A stretch of DNA of 64,000 nt from Mycobacterium sp. GA-0227b (lineage in GTDB: Bacteria > Actinomycetota > Actinomycetes > Mycobacteriales > Mycobacteriaceae). The position numbers and the translations under genes are program-made. The stretch's first letter is position 1; the number at the start of each line of letters is the position of its first letter. Below are positions 38,201-50,200 of the stretch, one piece after another. The notes beneath the pieces are model-generated. The model saw only the letters and a list, made by a program, of their open reading frames with translations, made no database searches and was not told the origin of the DNA. The stretch covers positions 124,001 to 188,000 of the forward strand of contig NZ_LQIK01000032.1 in NCBI RefSeq assembly GCF_001499855.1, read 5' to 3'.

Positions 38201-41200
38201 AATCGGGCACCGTAGACCGGGTCATGGCGTTGGCGCCGCGGCGGGTGCTGGAGATCGGCACCGGTTCGGGTCTGGTGTTGTCCCAGATCGCCCTGGCGTG
38301 TGAGGAGTATTGGGGCACAGACTTTTCCGCGCCGACGATCCGCAAGCTGCAAGCGGCGGTGGCGGGGCAGCCATGGGGTGATCGGGTCACGCTGCTGACC
38401 CAGCCCGCTCACCTCACCGGGGCACTGCCGCAGGGTTATTTCGACACGATCGTCATCAACTCGGTCATCCAGTACTTCCCCAGCGCCGGATACCTGGCCC
38501 AGGTCATCGACACCGCGGTAGATCTGCTGGCCCCGGGCGGGGTGTTGTTCATCGGTGACGTCCGCAATTACAGCTTGCAGAGCGCGTTCCAAACCGGCGT
38601 CGTGCTGGCCCACACTCCCAACGCCGCGAACGCCGATACCGCCGAGCTCCGCCAACGGGTTGCCCGAGCGATGCTGGGCGAGCCTGAATTGCTGTTGTCT
38701 CCAGAGTTTTTCGTCAGCTGGGCCGCCGAACACGCCTCGGTGGCGGGGCTCGACATTCAAGTCAAAGCCGGATCAGCCGACAACGAGTTGACTCGCTACC
38801 GCTACGACGTCGTCGTACACAAGACTCCCACCTCAGTGCGGTCGGTGGCCGACGCACCCACCTGGGAGTGGACCGCTTACGAAGGCCTGAGCGGGCTGCA
38901 CGCCGCACTGATGTCGCAGCGCCCAGACACGGTGCGGATCAACGCGATTCCGCGCGCCGGCCTGATCAGCGACGTTCTGATCGAACGAGCCTTGGCCGAC
39001 GGCTTGTCCGTAGCCGATGCCGTGGCCCAAAGCAGCACCGCCGAGGCTGTTGTCCCCGAGCAGCTCTACCGTCTCGGGGAGACCACCGGATACCACGTCG
39101 TGGTCACCTGGGGTGCGCAACCCGGCACCCTCGACGCCGTCTTCGCCATCCCCCCTGCGGCCGGACAAACCGCCGTGTTGACGGGTGTGTACCTGCCCCC
39201 TCCGCGAGTCGGCCACCCCAGCACCTATGCCAACGACCCCCACACCAACACCAAGATCAGCGCGGTGCGCCAATGGGTGAGCGCGCGCTTGCCCGATTAC
39301 ATGGTGCCGAGCCAGTTGGTGGTGCTCGACGAATTTCCCATGACCTCGTCGGGCAAGATCGACCGTAAGGCGCTGCCCGAACCGCTCATTGCCGCATCAC
39401 CTTTCCGGGCTCCGCAGACCGAGACCGAGGAGATCGTCGCTGCCACCTTCGCCGAGGTCTTGGGCGTGGACCAAGTGGGGCTGGACGACGACTTCTTCGC
39501 CTTGGGTGGTGATTCGCTGGTCGCCATTCGGGTCAGCGCTCGCCTGTCATCGGCGTTGGGCAGGGAAGTGCCGGTGCGCACCCTCTTCGATGCGCCCACC
39601 GTCGAAGACCTGGCCGACCGTCTACACCGGCAGCCCAGCGGCACCGTTCGCGCGCCGTTGCAGGCGATGCCGCGCCCGCAGCGGGTGCCGTTGTCGTTCG
39701 CCCAGAGCCGATTGTGGTTCCTGGACCAGTTGCAGGGGCCGTCGCCGATTTACAACATGGCGGTGGCGTTGCAGCTGGCCGGACAACTCGACGTCGACGC
39801 GCTGGGGGCGGCGCTGGCCGATGTGGTGGGCCGGCACGAAAGCCTGCGCACCGTGTTCGCGGCGGACGAGGGCATACCTGCGCAAGTGGTGTTGTCCCCC
39901 GAGCAGGCCGATTTCGGCTGGCAGGTCGTCGATGCGGGTGACTGGTCGAAGGCCCGGCTGCGCGAGGCGGTCGGCGCGGTAGCCCGCCACAGCTTCGATC
40001 TCACCATTGAGATTCCGTTGCGGGCAAGGCTTTTCCGCGTTGCTGAGGATGAGCATGTGTTGGTGGCGGTGGTGCACCATATCGCTGCGGACGGCTGGTC
40101 GATCGCTCCGCTGGTGGCTGATCTGGGGGTCGCGTATGCCAGCCGGTGTGCTGGGCAACGCCCGGATTGGGCGCCGTTGGCGGTGCAGTACGTCGATTAC
40201 ACGCTGTGGCAGCGTGAGCAACTGGGTGATCTCGAGGATGCCGAGAGCCCCATCGCAGCGCAGGTCGAGTATTGGGAACAGGCGTTGGCGGGGCTGCCTG
40301 AGCGGCTGGAGTTACCCACTGACCGGCCCTACCCGCCGGTGGCCGATTACCGCGGGGCCAGTGTGTCGGTGGACTGGCCGGCCGCGTTGCAGCAGCAGGT
40401 CGCCCGGGTGGCTCGCGAGCACAACGCGACCAGCTTCATGGTTGTGCAGGCCGCCTTGGCGGTGCTGCTGGCTGAGATCAGCGCGAGTTCTGATGTGGCC
40501 GTGGGAATCGCGGTCGCCGGTCGTGGTGATCGGGCGCTCGATGAGCTGGTGGGGTTCTTCGTCAACACACTGGTGCTGCGGGTCGATCTGGCCGGAGACC
40601 CGACCGTCTCCGAATTACTGGCGCAGGTCCGTCAGCGTGGCCTGTCCGCCTACGAGCACCGGGATGTGCCGTTCGAGGTGCTGGTGGATCGGCTCAATCC
40701 CGCCCGCAGCTTGACCCATCACCCGTTGGTGCAAGTGATGTTGACCTGGCAGAACCTTCCCTGGAACACAAGCGGTTCCGCGGCCGATCTCAGTTTGGGT
40801 GATGTGCAGGCGTTCCCGCTGCCGGTGGACACGCATACCGCTCGTATGGATTTGGTGTTTTCGTTGGCCGAACGTTGGACCGAGGCTGGTGAGCCCGCCG
40901 GGATCTCGGGGATGGTGGAGTTCCGCACCGACGTGTTCGACACCGACAGCATTGAGGAGCTCGTCGACCGATTGGAGCGGGTGCTGGCGGCGATCACCGC
41001 CGACCCGAACCGGTCGTTGTCGTCGGTGGATGTGCTCGATGCCGCAGAGCACGCGTTGTTGGACGAGATCGGTCACCGGGCGGTGTTGGCCCGGCCGGCG
41101 ACCGAAGTGTCGATTCCGGTGTTGTTCGCTGAGCAGGTGGCCCGCGCCCCGGAGGCGGTGGCGCTGCGCTGTGGCCAGGTGTCACTGACGTATCGCGATC

Positions 41201-44200
41201 TTGACGAGGCGTCGAATCGGTTGGCGCATTTGCTCGTTGGTGAGGGGGCCGGCCCGGGTGAGTGTGTGGCGGTGCTGTTTCACCGCTCGGCGGCGGCGAT
41301 CGTGGCGATTCTGGGTGTGCTGAAAACCGGGGCGGCGTATCAGCCGATCGATCCGGCTGTGCCGGACGCGCGGATGCGTTTCATGCTCGGCGATGCGGCG
41401 CCGGTGGCCGCGGTCACCTCCACGGGCTTGGCCCAGCGCCTGGAGGGTTTTGGTCTGACGGTGGTCGATGTCGAGGATCCCCGCATCGACAGCTATCCGT
41501 CGACGGGTCTGCCTGCGCCGGCTGCCGAGGACGTCGCTCACGTCATCTACACCTCGGGTACCACCGGCACGCCGAAGGGGGTGGCGGTCACCCACCACAA
41601 CGTGACCCGGCTGTTCGACGGGCTCAATGTCGGTGTCGACATGGGCCCAAAGCAGGTCTGGACCCAGTGTCACTCCTATGCTTTCGACTACTCGGTGTGG
41701 GAGATCTGGGGTGCGCTGCTGCACGGCGGGCGGCTGGTCGTGATACCAGAGGAGGTGACCCGCTCGCCGCAGGATCTGCATGCAGTGCTGGTCGCCGAAC
41801 AGGTGACCGTGCTGAGTCAAACGCCCTCGGCGGTCGGAATGTTGTCCCCGCAGGGACTGGATTCGGCGGCATTGATGATCGCCGCCGAACCGTGCCCGGC
41901 TGAGGTGGTGGATCGTTGGGCGCCCGGCCGGGTGATGATCAACGGCTACGGCCCCACCGAGACCACGGTGTATGCCACGATCAGCGCTCCGATGGTCGCG
42001 GGGTCGGGCGACGTGCCGATCGGTCTCCCGGTGCCCGGCGCGGCGTTGTTCGTGCTCGACGCCAGATTGCGGCCAGTGCCGGCCGGGGTGGTCGGCGAGT
42101 TGTATGTGGCCGGTCGCGGCGTGGGTGTCGGGTACGTGCGCCGGGCCGGGTTGACCGCGTCGCGGTTCGTGGCGTGCCCGTTCGGAGGCGCGGGCGCCCC
42201 AGGGCAAAGGATGTATCGCACCGGGGACCTGGTGCGATGGGGCGCCGACGGACAGCTGCGCTATCTGGGCCGCGCCGACGAACAGGTCAAGATCCGCGGC
42301 TACCGCATCGAGCTCGGTGAAATCCAGGCCGTCTTGGCCGGGCTGAGCGGGGTAGAACAGGCCGTCGTCATTGCCCGCGAAGACCGTCCGGGCGACAAGC
42401 GCTTGGTCGGCTACGTGACGGGCACCGCCGACCCCGCGCTTCTCCGCACCGAGCTCTCCGAGCGGCTCCCGGCCTACATGGTGCCGGCGACGGTGATGGT
42501 GATCGAGACGCTGCCGCTGACCGTCAACGGCAAACTCGACAAGCGCGCGCTGCCGGCACCCGACTACAGCGATGTCGATGGCTTCCGTGCCCCGGCCACT
42601 GCAGTCGAGGAAATACTGACCGGCATCTACGCCCAGGTGCTCGGGCTCGAGCGCGTCGGTGTCGACGATTCGTTCTTCGACCTCGGCGGGGACTCACTGT
42701 CAGCGATGCGGGTCATCGCCGCGATCAACACCGCGCTGGACGTCGACGTTGCCGTGCGCACTCTGTTCGACGCGCCCACCGTGGCTCATCTGGCGCCGCG
42801 TATCGAGGAAGGTTCAGCCGGGCTTCCGCCCCTGTTCGCCGTCGAGCGGCCGGCCACCGTGCCATTGTCGTTCGCTCAGCAGCGCTTGTGGTTCCTCGAG
42901 CAGTTGCAGGGGCCCTCAACGGTTTACAACATGCCTGTGGCGTTGCGGCTGGCCGGACAGCTTGACGCCGACGCGCTGGGCGCTGCGCTGGCCGATGTGG
43001 TGGAACGCCAGGAGACGCTGCGCACGGTGTTCGCGGTGGTCGACGGTGTGCCTCAGCAGTTGTTGGTGCCTCCCGAACGGGCGGACTTCGGTTGGGACGT
43101 CGTTGATGCGCGAGACTGGTCGGCGGACAGGCTGAATCAGGCCATCGATGAGGTGGCGTTCTACGCGTTCGACCTGACCACCGAAATTCCGCTACGGGCA
43201 ACGCTTTTCCGCGTCGCCGCCGAAGAGCATGTGCTGGCGGCGGTGGTGCATCACGTCGCCGCCGACGGCTCGTCGATCAGCCCGCTGGTGGCTGATCTGG
43301 GGGTCGCGTACGCCAGCCGGTGTGCCGGGCAACGCCCGGATTGGGCGCCGTTGGCGGTGCAGTACGTCGATTACACGCTGTGGCAGCGCCAGCATCTGGG
43401 TGATCTCGAGGATGCCGAGAGCCCCATCGCCGTGCAGCTCGCGTATTGGGAACAGGCGCTGGCGGGGCTGCCCGAGCGGCTGGAGCTACCCACCGACCGG
43501 CCTTATCCGCCGGTGGCCGATTTCCGCGGAGCCACCGTGGCCGTGGACTGGCCGGCCGACGTGCAGCAGCAGGTGGCTCGCGTGGCCCGCGAGCACAACG
43601 CGACCAGCTTCATGGTGGTGCAGGCCGCCCTGGCGGTGCTGCTGGCCGAGATCAGCGCGAGTTCCGATGTGGCCGTGGGCTTCCCGATCGCCGGACGGCG
43701 CGACCCGGCACTCGACCCGCTGGTGGGTTTCTTCGTCAACACCCTGGTGTTGCGGGTCGACTTGGCCGGGGACCCCACCGTCTCCGAGCTCTTGGCACAG
43801 GTGCAACAGCGCGCCCTGGGCGCCTACGAGCACCAGGACGTGCCCTTCGAGGTGCTCGTCGAGCGGCTCAACCCCACCCGCAGCCTCAACCATCACCCGC
43901 TGGTGCAGGTGATGTTGGCGTGGCAGAACTTCGCCGGTGATCCCGTGGCCGATCTCGCCTTGGGTGACGTACAGGTCGCTCCGGTTCCGGTCGACACCCG
44001 CACGGCCCGAGTGGATTTGGCGTTCTCGCTGGCCGAATGCTGGACCGAGGCCGGCGAGCCCGCCGGGATCAGCGGCACGGTGGAGTTCCGCACCGATGTG
44101 TTCGACACCGCCAGCATCGAGACACTGGTCGGCCGGCTGCGCCGGGTGTTAGCGGCGATGACCGCCGACCCCGCACGCCCGTTGTCTTCGGTCGACGTGC

Positions 44201-47200
44201 TGGACGCCGACGAGCGGGCGCAGCTGGACCGGTGGGGCAACCGTGCGGTGTTGGCGCAGCCTGCGACGCCGGTGTCGATTGCGGAGTTGTTCGCCGCACA
44301 AGTGGCGCGCGCGCCCGAGGTGGTGGCGCTGGTGTGCGGAGACGGCTCGTGGACCTATCGCGCTCTCGACGAGTCGTCGAACCGGCTGGCGCATCTGCTG
44401 GCCGAGCAGGGCGTGGGATCCGGCGAGTCGGTGGCGCTCATGTTCCCCCGCTCGGCCGAGGCAATCGTGGCGATCCTGGGTGTGCTCAAGACCGGGGCGG
44501 CCTATCTGCCGATCGATCCGGCGGTGCCGGCGGCCCGAATCGAGTTCATGGTCTCCGACGCCGCGCCGAGGGCCGCCGTCACCACCGCTGAATTCGCCGA
44601 GCGGCTCGACGGATTCGACGTGGTGGTGATCGACGTGGACGATCCGTGCATCGAGGAGTACCCGTGCACGCCGTTGCCGGCGCCGGCCACCGACGACGTC
44701 GCTCACATCATCTACACCTCGGGTACCACCGGCACACCGAAGGGGGTGGCGGTCACTCAACACAACGTCACCCAGCTGTTCGATGCGCTCGACGTCGGTT
44801 TCGAATTGGCGCCGGGGCAGGTGTGGACGCAGTTCCATTCCTATGCCTTCGACTTCTCGGTGTGGGAGATCTGGGGTGCGCTGCTGCACGGCGGCCGGCT
44901 GGTCGTGGTCCCCGATTCGGTGGCGCGATCCCCCGAGGACTTCCACGCTCTGTTGGTCACCGAAAAGGTCAGCGTGCTCACCCAGACCCCGTCTGCGGTG
45001 GGCCTCCTCTCACCGGAAGGTCTGAATTCGGCGGCGTTGGTGATCGGCGCCGAGCCGTGTCCGGCTGAGCTGGTGGACCGGTGGGCGCCCGGCCGGGTGA
45101 TGGTCAACGTTTACGGCCCGACCGAAACCACGATGTGGGCGTCCAAGAGTGCGCCGCTGGCGCCGGGGTCGGGGGCGCCGCCCATCGGCTCGCCGGTGAC
45201 CGGTGCTGCCTTCTTCGTGATGGACAAGTGGATGCGTCCGGTTCCGGCCGGCGTGATCGGCGAGCTGTACCTGGCTGGCCGTGGCGTCGGGGTTGGCTAT
45301 TGGCGCCGGGCCGGGCTGACCGCGTCGCGGTTTGTGGCGTGCCCGTTCGAGACGCCGGGCGCGCGCATGTACCGCACCGGCGACCTGGTGTGCTGGGGTC
45401 CTGACGGCCAGCTGCAGTACTTCGGCCGCGCCGACGAGCAAGTCAAGATCCGGGGCTACCGCATCGAGCTCGGCGAAATCCAAGCCGCGCTAAGCGCTTT
45501 GGACGGAGTGGAGCAGGCCGTCGTCATCGCCCGCGAGGACCGCCCCGGCGACAAGCGCCTGGTCGGTTACATCACCGGCACCGCCGATCCGGCCGAGGCG
45601 CGCGCGGCGCTGGCCGAGCGGCTGCCGGGCTACATGGTGCCGGCCGCGGTGGTGGTCATCGACGTGCTGCCGGTCACCGTCAACGGAAAACTCGACAAGC
45701 GCGCGCTGCCGGCGCCCGACTACTGCGAGGTAGACGGCTACCGCGCCCCCAACACCGCGGTCGAGGAGATCCTGGCCGGCATCTACGCACAAGTGCTCGG
45801 CTTGGAGCGGGTCGGCGTCGATGACTCCTTCTTCGATCTGGGTGGGGATTCGGTGTCGGCGATGCGACTGGTCGCCGCGATCAACACGGGCCTTGACGTC
45901 GACCTCGGAGTGCGCACCTTGTTCGACGCTCCGACGGTGTCCAAGTTGGCCCCGCATATCGGCGAGGGTTCGGGTCGCCGCCAGCCGTTGGTTCCGATGA
46001 ACCGGCCGGCCGTGGTGCCGTTGTCGTATGCCCAGAGCCGGTTGTGGTTCCTCAACCGGTTCGAGGGCGGGGTGGCGACCTACAACATGCCGATCGCCTT
46101 CCGGATCAACGGTCCGCTCGACGTCGAGGCGCTCGAGGCGGCCCTCGATGACGTGCTTGCCCGCCATGAATCGCTGCGCACGGTCTTTCCGGACGTCAGC
46201 GGGGTGCCGTCGCAGCAGGTGCTGCCCGCGGAAGCCGGAATGTGGCGGCGCGGAGGCGCGGCGGTGGAGTCGGTGTCCGAGCAGGACGTGGTCACGGAGT
46301 TGGCGACACTTGCCGGATACCGGTTCGACCTGGCCGGCGAGATTCCGATTCGTGCGCAGATCTATGCGGTCGGGCAGGAGCAATATGTGGTGGGAATTGT
46401 GTTGCACCACATCGCTTTCGACGGCTGGTCGATGGCGCCGATGGTCCGCGATGTCGGGGAGGCGTACCGGGCGCGGCGCCAAGGCATGGCCCCGAGTTGG
46501 GCGCCGCTACCGGTGCAATACGTGGATTACACACTGTGGCAACAGGAGTGGCTCGGAGTCGAGACCGATCCCCACAGCGTGATCGCTGGGCAGTTGGCGT
46601 ACTGGCAGAAGGAGTTGGCCGATCTGCCCGAGGTGGTTTCGCTGGTTACGGATCGGCCCCGGCCGCCGGTGCCTAGTTACCGTGGTGACGGAGTGGAACT
46701 GCGCATCGACCCGCAGCTGTGGGCGGGGATCAAGGCGGTGGCAGCGGCCCACAACGCCACGGCCTCGATGGTCATGCAGGCCGTCCTGGCCGTCGTGTTG
46801 CACCGGGCCGGGATGGGCGAAGACATCGCGCTGGGCGCCCCGATCGCCGGACGGTCAGATCAGGCGTTGAACGAATTGGTCGGATTCTTCGTCAACAGCT
46901 GGGTGCTGCGGGTGGGCGTGGAATCCGGGCAGCGGTTCAGCGACGTGCTCGGGCAGGTACGGCAAAAGGCATTGGATGCCTACAGTAATCAGGATGTGCC
47001 GTTCGAGCGGCTGGTCGAGCAACTCAACCCGGTTCGCTCCACGTCGCATCACCCACTATTCCAGGTAGCGTTGGCCTTTCAGAACAATGTGCGGCCCGAT
47101 GTGGCGCTCGATGGAGTCGACGTCGCACCGGTCGAGGTGGTTACCCGCACCGCCAAATTCGACCTCGATTTCGATCTGAGGGAGCTTGCGACCGAGGACC

Positions 47201-50200
47201 CTGCGGCGCCGATGGCGACCGGGGTGGTGACTTATGCGACGGATTTGTTCGACCGGTCCTCGATCGAGCGGTTGGTGGGTTGGTTTGACCGGATCGTCGA
47301 AGCGGTGGTGGCCGATGCCTCGGTGGTGATCGGCGACGTGGCGTTGTTGGATCGCAGCGAGCGCGACCTGCTGGTGTCGCAGTGGTCGGGTGCCGGGGTG
47401 GCCGCGCCGGTTGGGTTGACCTCGCAGGTGCTGGCAGCGGCTGTGGCCGCCGGACCGGAGACGGCGGCCGTGATCGATGGTGAGCGGCAGCTCTCGTATC
47501 GCGATCTCGATGAATGGTCGACGCGGCTGGCGCGGGTGCTGATCGAGGCGGGGGTCGGCCCCGAACGCGCGGTGGGCGTGGCGATGGACCGCTGCGCGGA
47601 ATTGGTGGTGGCGTGGTGGGCGATCGCCAAGGCCGGCGGCGTGTATGTGCCGGTGGATCGCGCTCATCCGGTAGAGCGCATCGCCACTGTGCTGGACGCC
47701 GTCGATGCGGTGTGCGTGTTGACATGTGGCGACGACATGCCGGCGGGGGCGGGATCACGCTCAGTGCTGCGGATCGACGATCTGGACCTGTCGGGGCGCA
47801 GCGCCGAGGCGATCACCGACGCTGATCGGCTGGCTGCACTGACGGTGGAGAACGCCGCCTATGTGATCTTCACGTCGGGATCCACCGGCGTTCCCAAAGG
47901 GGTGGCCGTCAGCCACGCCGGTCTGCTGGGGCTCGTCGCGGCGGAACACGAGGCGTACGGGTTGACCACCGGGTCGCGGGTGTTGATGGTGGCTGCGCCG
48001 ACGTTCGATGCGTCGGTCTTCGAGATGTTGTGGGCGGCCGGCGCGCAAGCGGCGTTGGTGGTGGCCTCGCCGCAGGCCTATGCCGGGGAGGCGTTGACCG
48101 CGGTCCTGCACGGTCAGCAAGTCAGCGCGGCCGTCCTGACGCCGTCAGTGTTGGCATCGCTGGATCGAAGCCGGCTCGATGGGCTCGCCACGCTGGTCAC
48201 TGCCGGAGAGGCTTGCCCGGAGGAATTGGTGGCCGCTTGGGCGCCTAGCCGGCAGATGTTCAACGCTTACGGCCCCACCGAGAACACGATCTGGGCGACC
48301 GGCACCGCACCGCTGTCGGCTGGGCAGCCCGTCGACATCGGCGCGCCGATCCCCGGCGTCTGTGCGCTGGTCTTGGATTCGCGATTGAACCCAGCCCCGG
48401 TCGGAGTGGTCGGGGAGCTGTACCTGACCGGGACGGCGCTGGCACGCGGCTACGTGGGTCGGCTGGCATTGACTGCGGAGCGGTTCTTGGCCAACCCATA
48501 TGGGGGAGCCGGGGAACGGATGTATCGCACCGGGGATCTCGTGCGCTGGACCCCGGCTGGCACGTTGCAGTATCTCGGGCGTGCCGACGCACAGATCAAA
48601 CTGCGCGGGCAGCGCATCGAGTTGGGCGAGATCGAAAACACTCTGCTGGGCTGCCCGCAGGTCACCCAGGCGGCGGCCACCGTGCATCACAGCGACACCG
48701 GAGCGGATCATCTGATCGCCTACGTCGCCCTGGAGCATGCCAGCAGCGTCGATCATGACGTCGAGATCGTCGATCAGTGGCAACACATGTATGACGAGTG
48801 GTACGGCGCTGAGGTCGAGTTGCCGGACTTCGGAATGGATTTCCGCGGCTGGAACAGCAGTTACACCGGTGATCCGATTCCCCTCGCGGAGATGCAGGAG
48901 TGGCGGAGCGCCACCGTGGATCGGATCTTGGCGCTTCGGCCGCGGCGGGTGTTGGAGATCGGCGCGGGCTCGGGACTGATTCTGTCGCAGGTCGCTCCGA
49001 ACTGTGAACGCTACGTCGGCACCGATATGTCGGCGGCGGCTGTCGACAACCTTGCGCGCTCGCTGGAGCGGTTGCAGATTCCGTGGCGTGATCGCGTTCA
49101 GTTACTGGCTCAACCAGCGCATGTGACCGACCGCCTGCCGAGTGGTTTCTTCGACACCATCATCTTCAACTCGGTCATCCAGTATTTCCCCAACGCCGGG
49201 TATCTGGCCGATGTCATTGACGCCGCGCTGGATTTGTTGGCCCCCGGCGGTGCCCTGTTCATTGGGGATGTGCGCAACCACAGCTTGCAGCGGGCCTTTC
49301 AAACCGCGGTTGCATTTGCACGAACCAGCACCGACGATGCCGCTGAGATCCGCCAGAGGGTTGAGCGCGCGCTGCTTGGCGAGCCTGAATTGTTGCTCGC
49401 GCCGGAGTTTTTCACGACATGGGCTGGGGGGCGCTCGTCGGTGGCCGGCCTCGACATCGAAGTCAAACGCGGCGTGGCCGACAACGAGCTGAGCCGGTAC
49501 CGCTACGACGTGATCGTCCACAAGAACCCGACAGAAGTCAGGTCGCTGGCCGAGGTGCCGACCTGGGAGTGGAACGCAAGCGGCGGGCTAGAGGGGCTGA
49601 AAGCCCAGTTGACGGCGAAGCGTATGGATGCGGTGCGAGTCAGCGCCATTCCGCGTGCCGGCGTGATCAGCGACGTGCAGGTCGAACAAGCTCTGGCCGC
49701 CGGGCTTACCGCCGCCAAGGCGCGCACGAAGGCCGTGGCGCCCTCGCAAGCTGTTGTTCCCGAACAGTTGTACCGCCTCGGCGAAAACACGGGATACCGC
49801 GCTGTGGTCACCTGGGGCGCGGTACCCGGCACCCTCGATGCGGTCTTCATCGCTGTCAGCAACGGTGCCCGCGGCCCCGCGTTGACCGATCTGTATCAAG
49901 CCCCGGCCGCAGCCGATCAGCGCAGCATCTATGCGAATGATCCCGACACCAACACGAAGATCAGCGCGGTGCGTCAGTGGATGAGCGCGCGGTTACCCGA
50001 GTACATGGTGCCGAGCCAGATTCTGGTCCTCGAGGAATTGCCGCTGACTCGCTCGGGCAAGGTCGACCGTAAAGCCCTACCCGAACCAGTATTCGCGGCC
50101 ACGGCCTTCCGCGCCCCGCAGACCCAGACCGAAAAGATCGTCGCCGACACCTTCGCTGAGGTGTTGGGTGTGGACCGAGTAGGCCTTGATGATGACTTTT

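Noticed and set aside
35311..38760. 1149-codon open frame on the minus strand inside the NRPS
   Set aside because: It is the antisense shadow of modules 2 of the high-GC NRPS; its translation is Arg/His/Gln-rich with no domain.
40111..43430. CRISPR or short tandem array within the NRPS
   Set aside because: The repeats are homologous condensation domains about 3.2 kb apart, not short spaced repeats.
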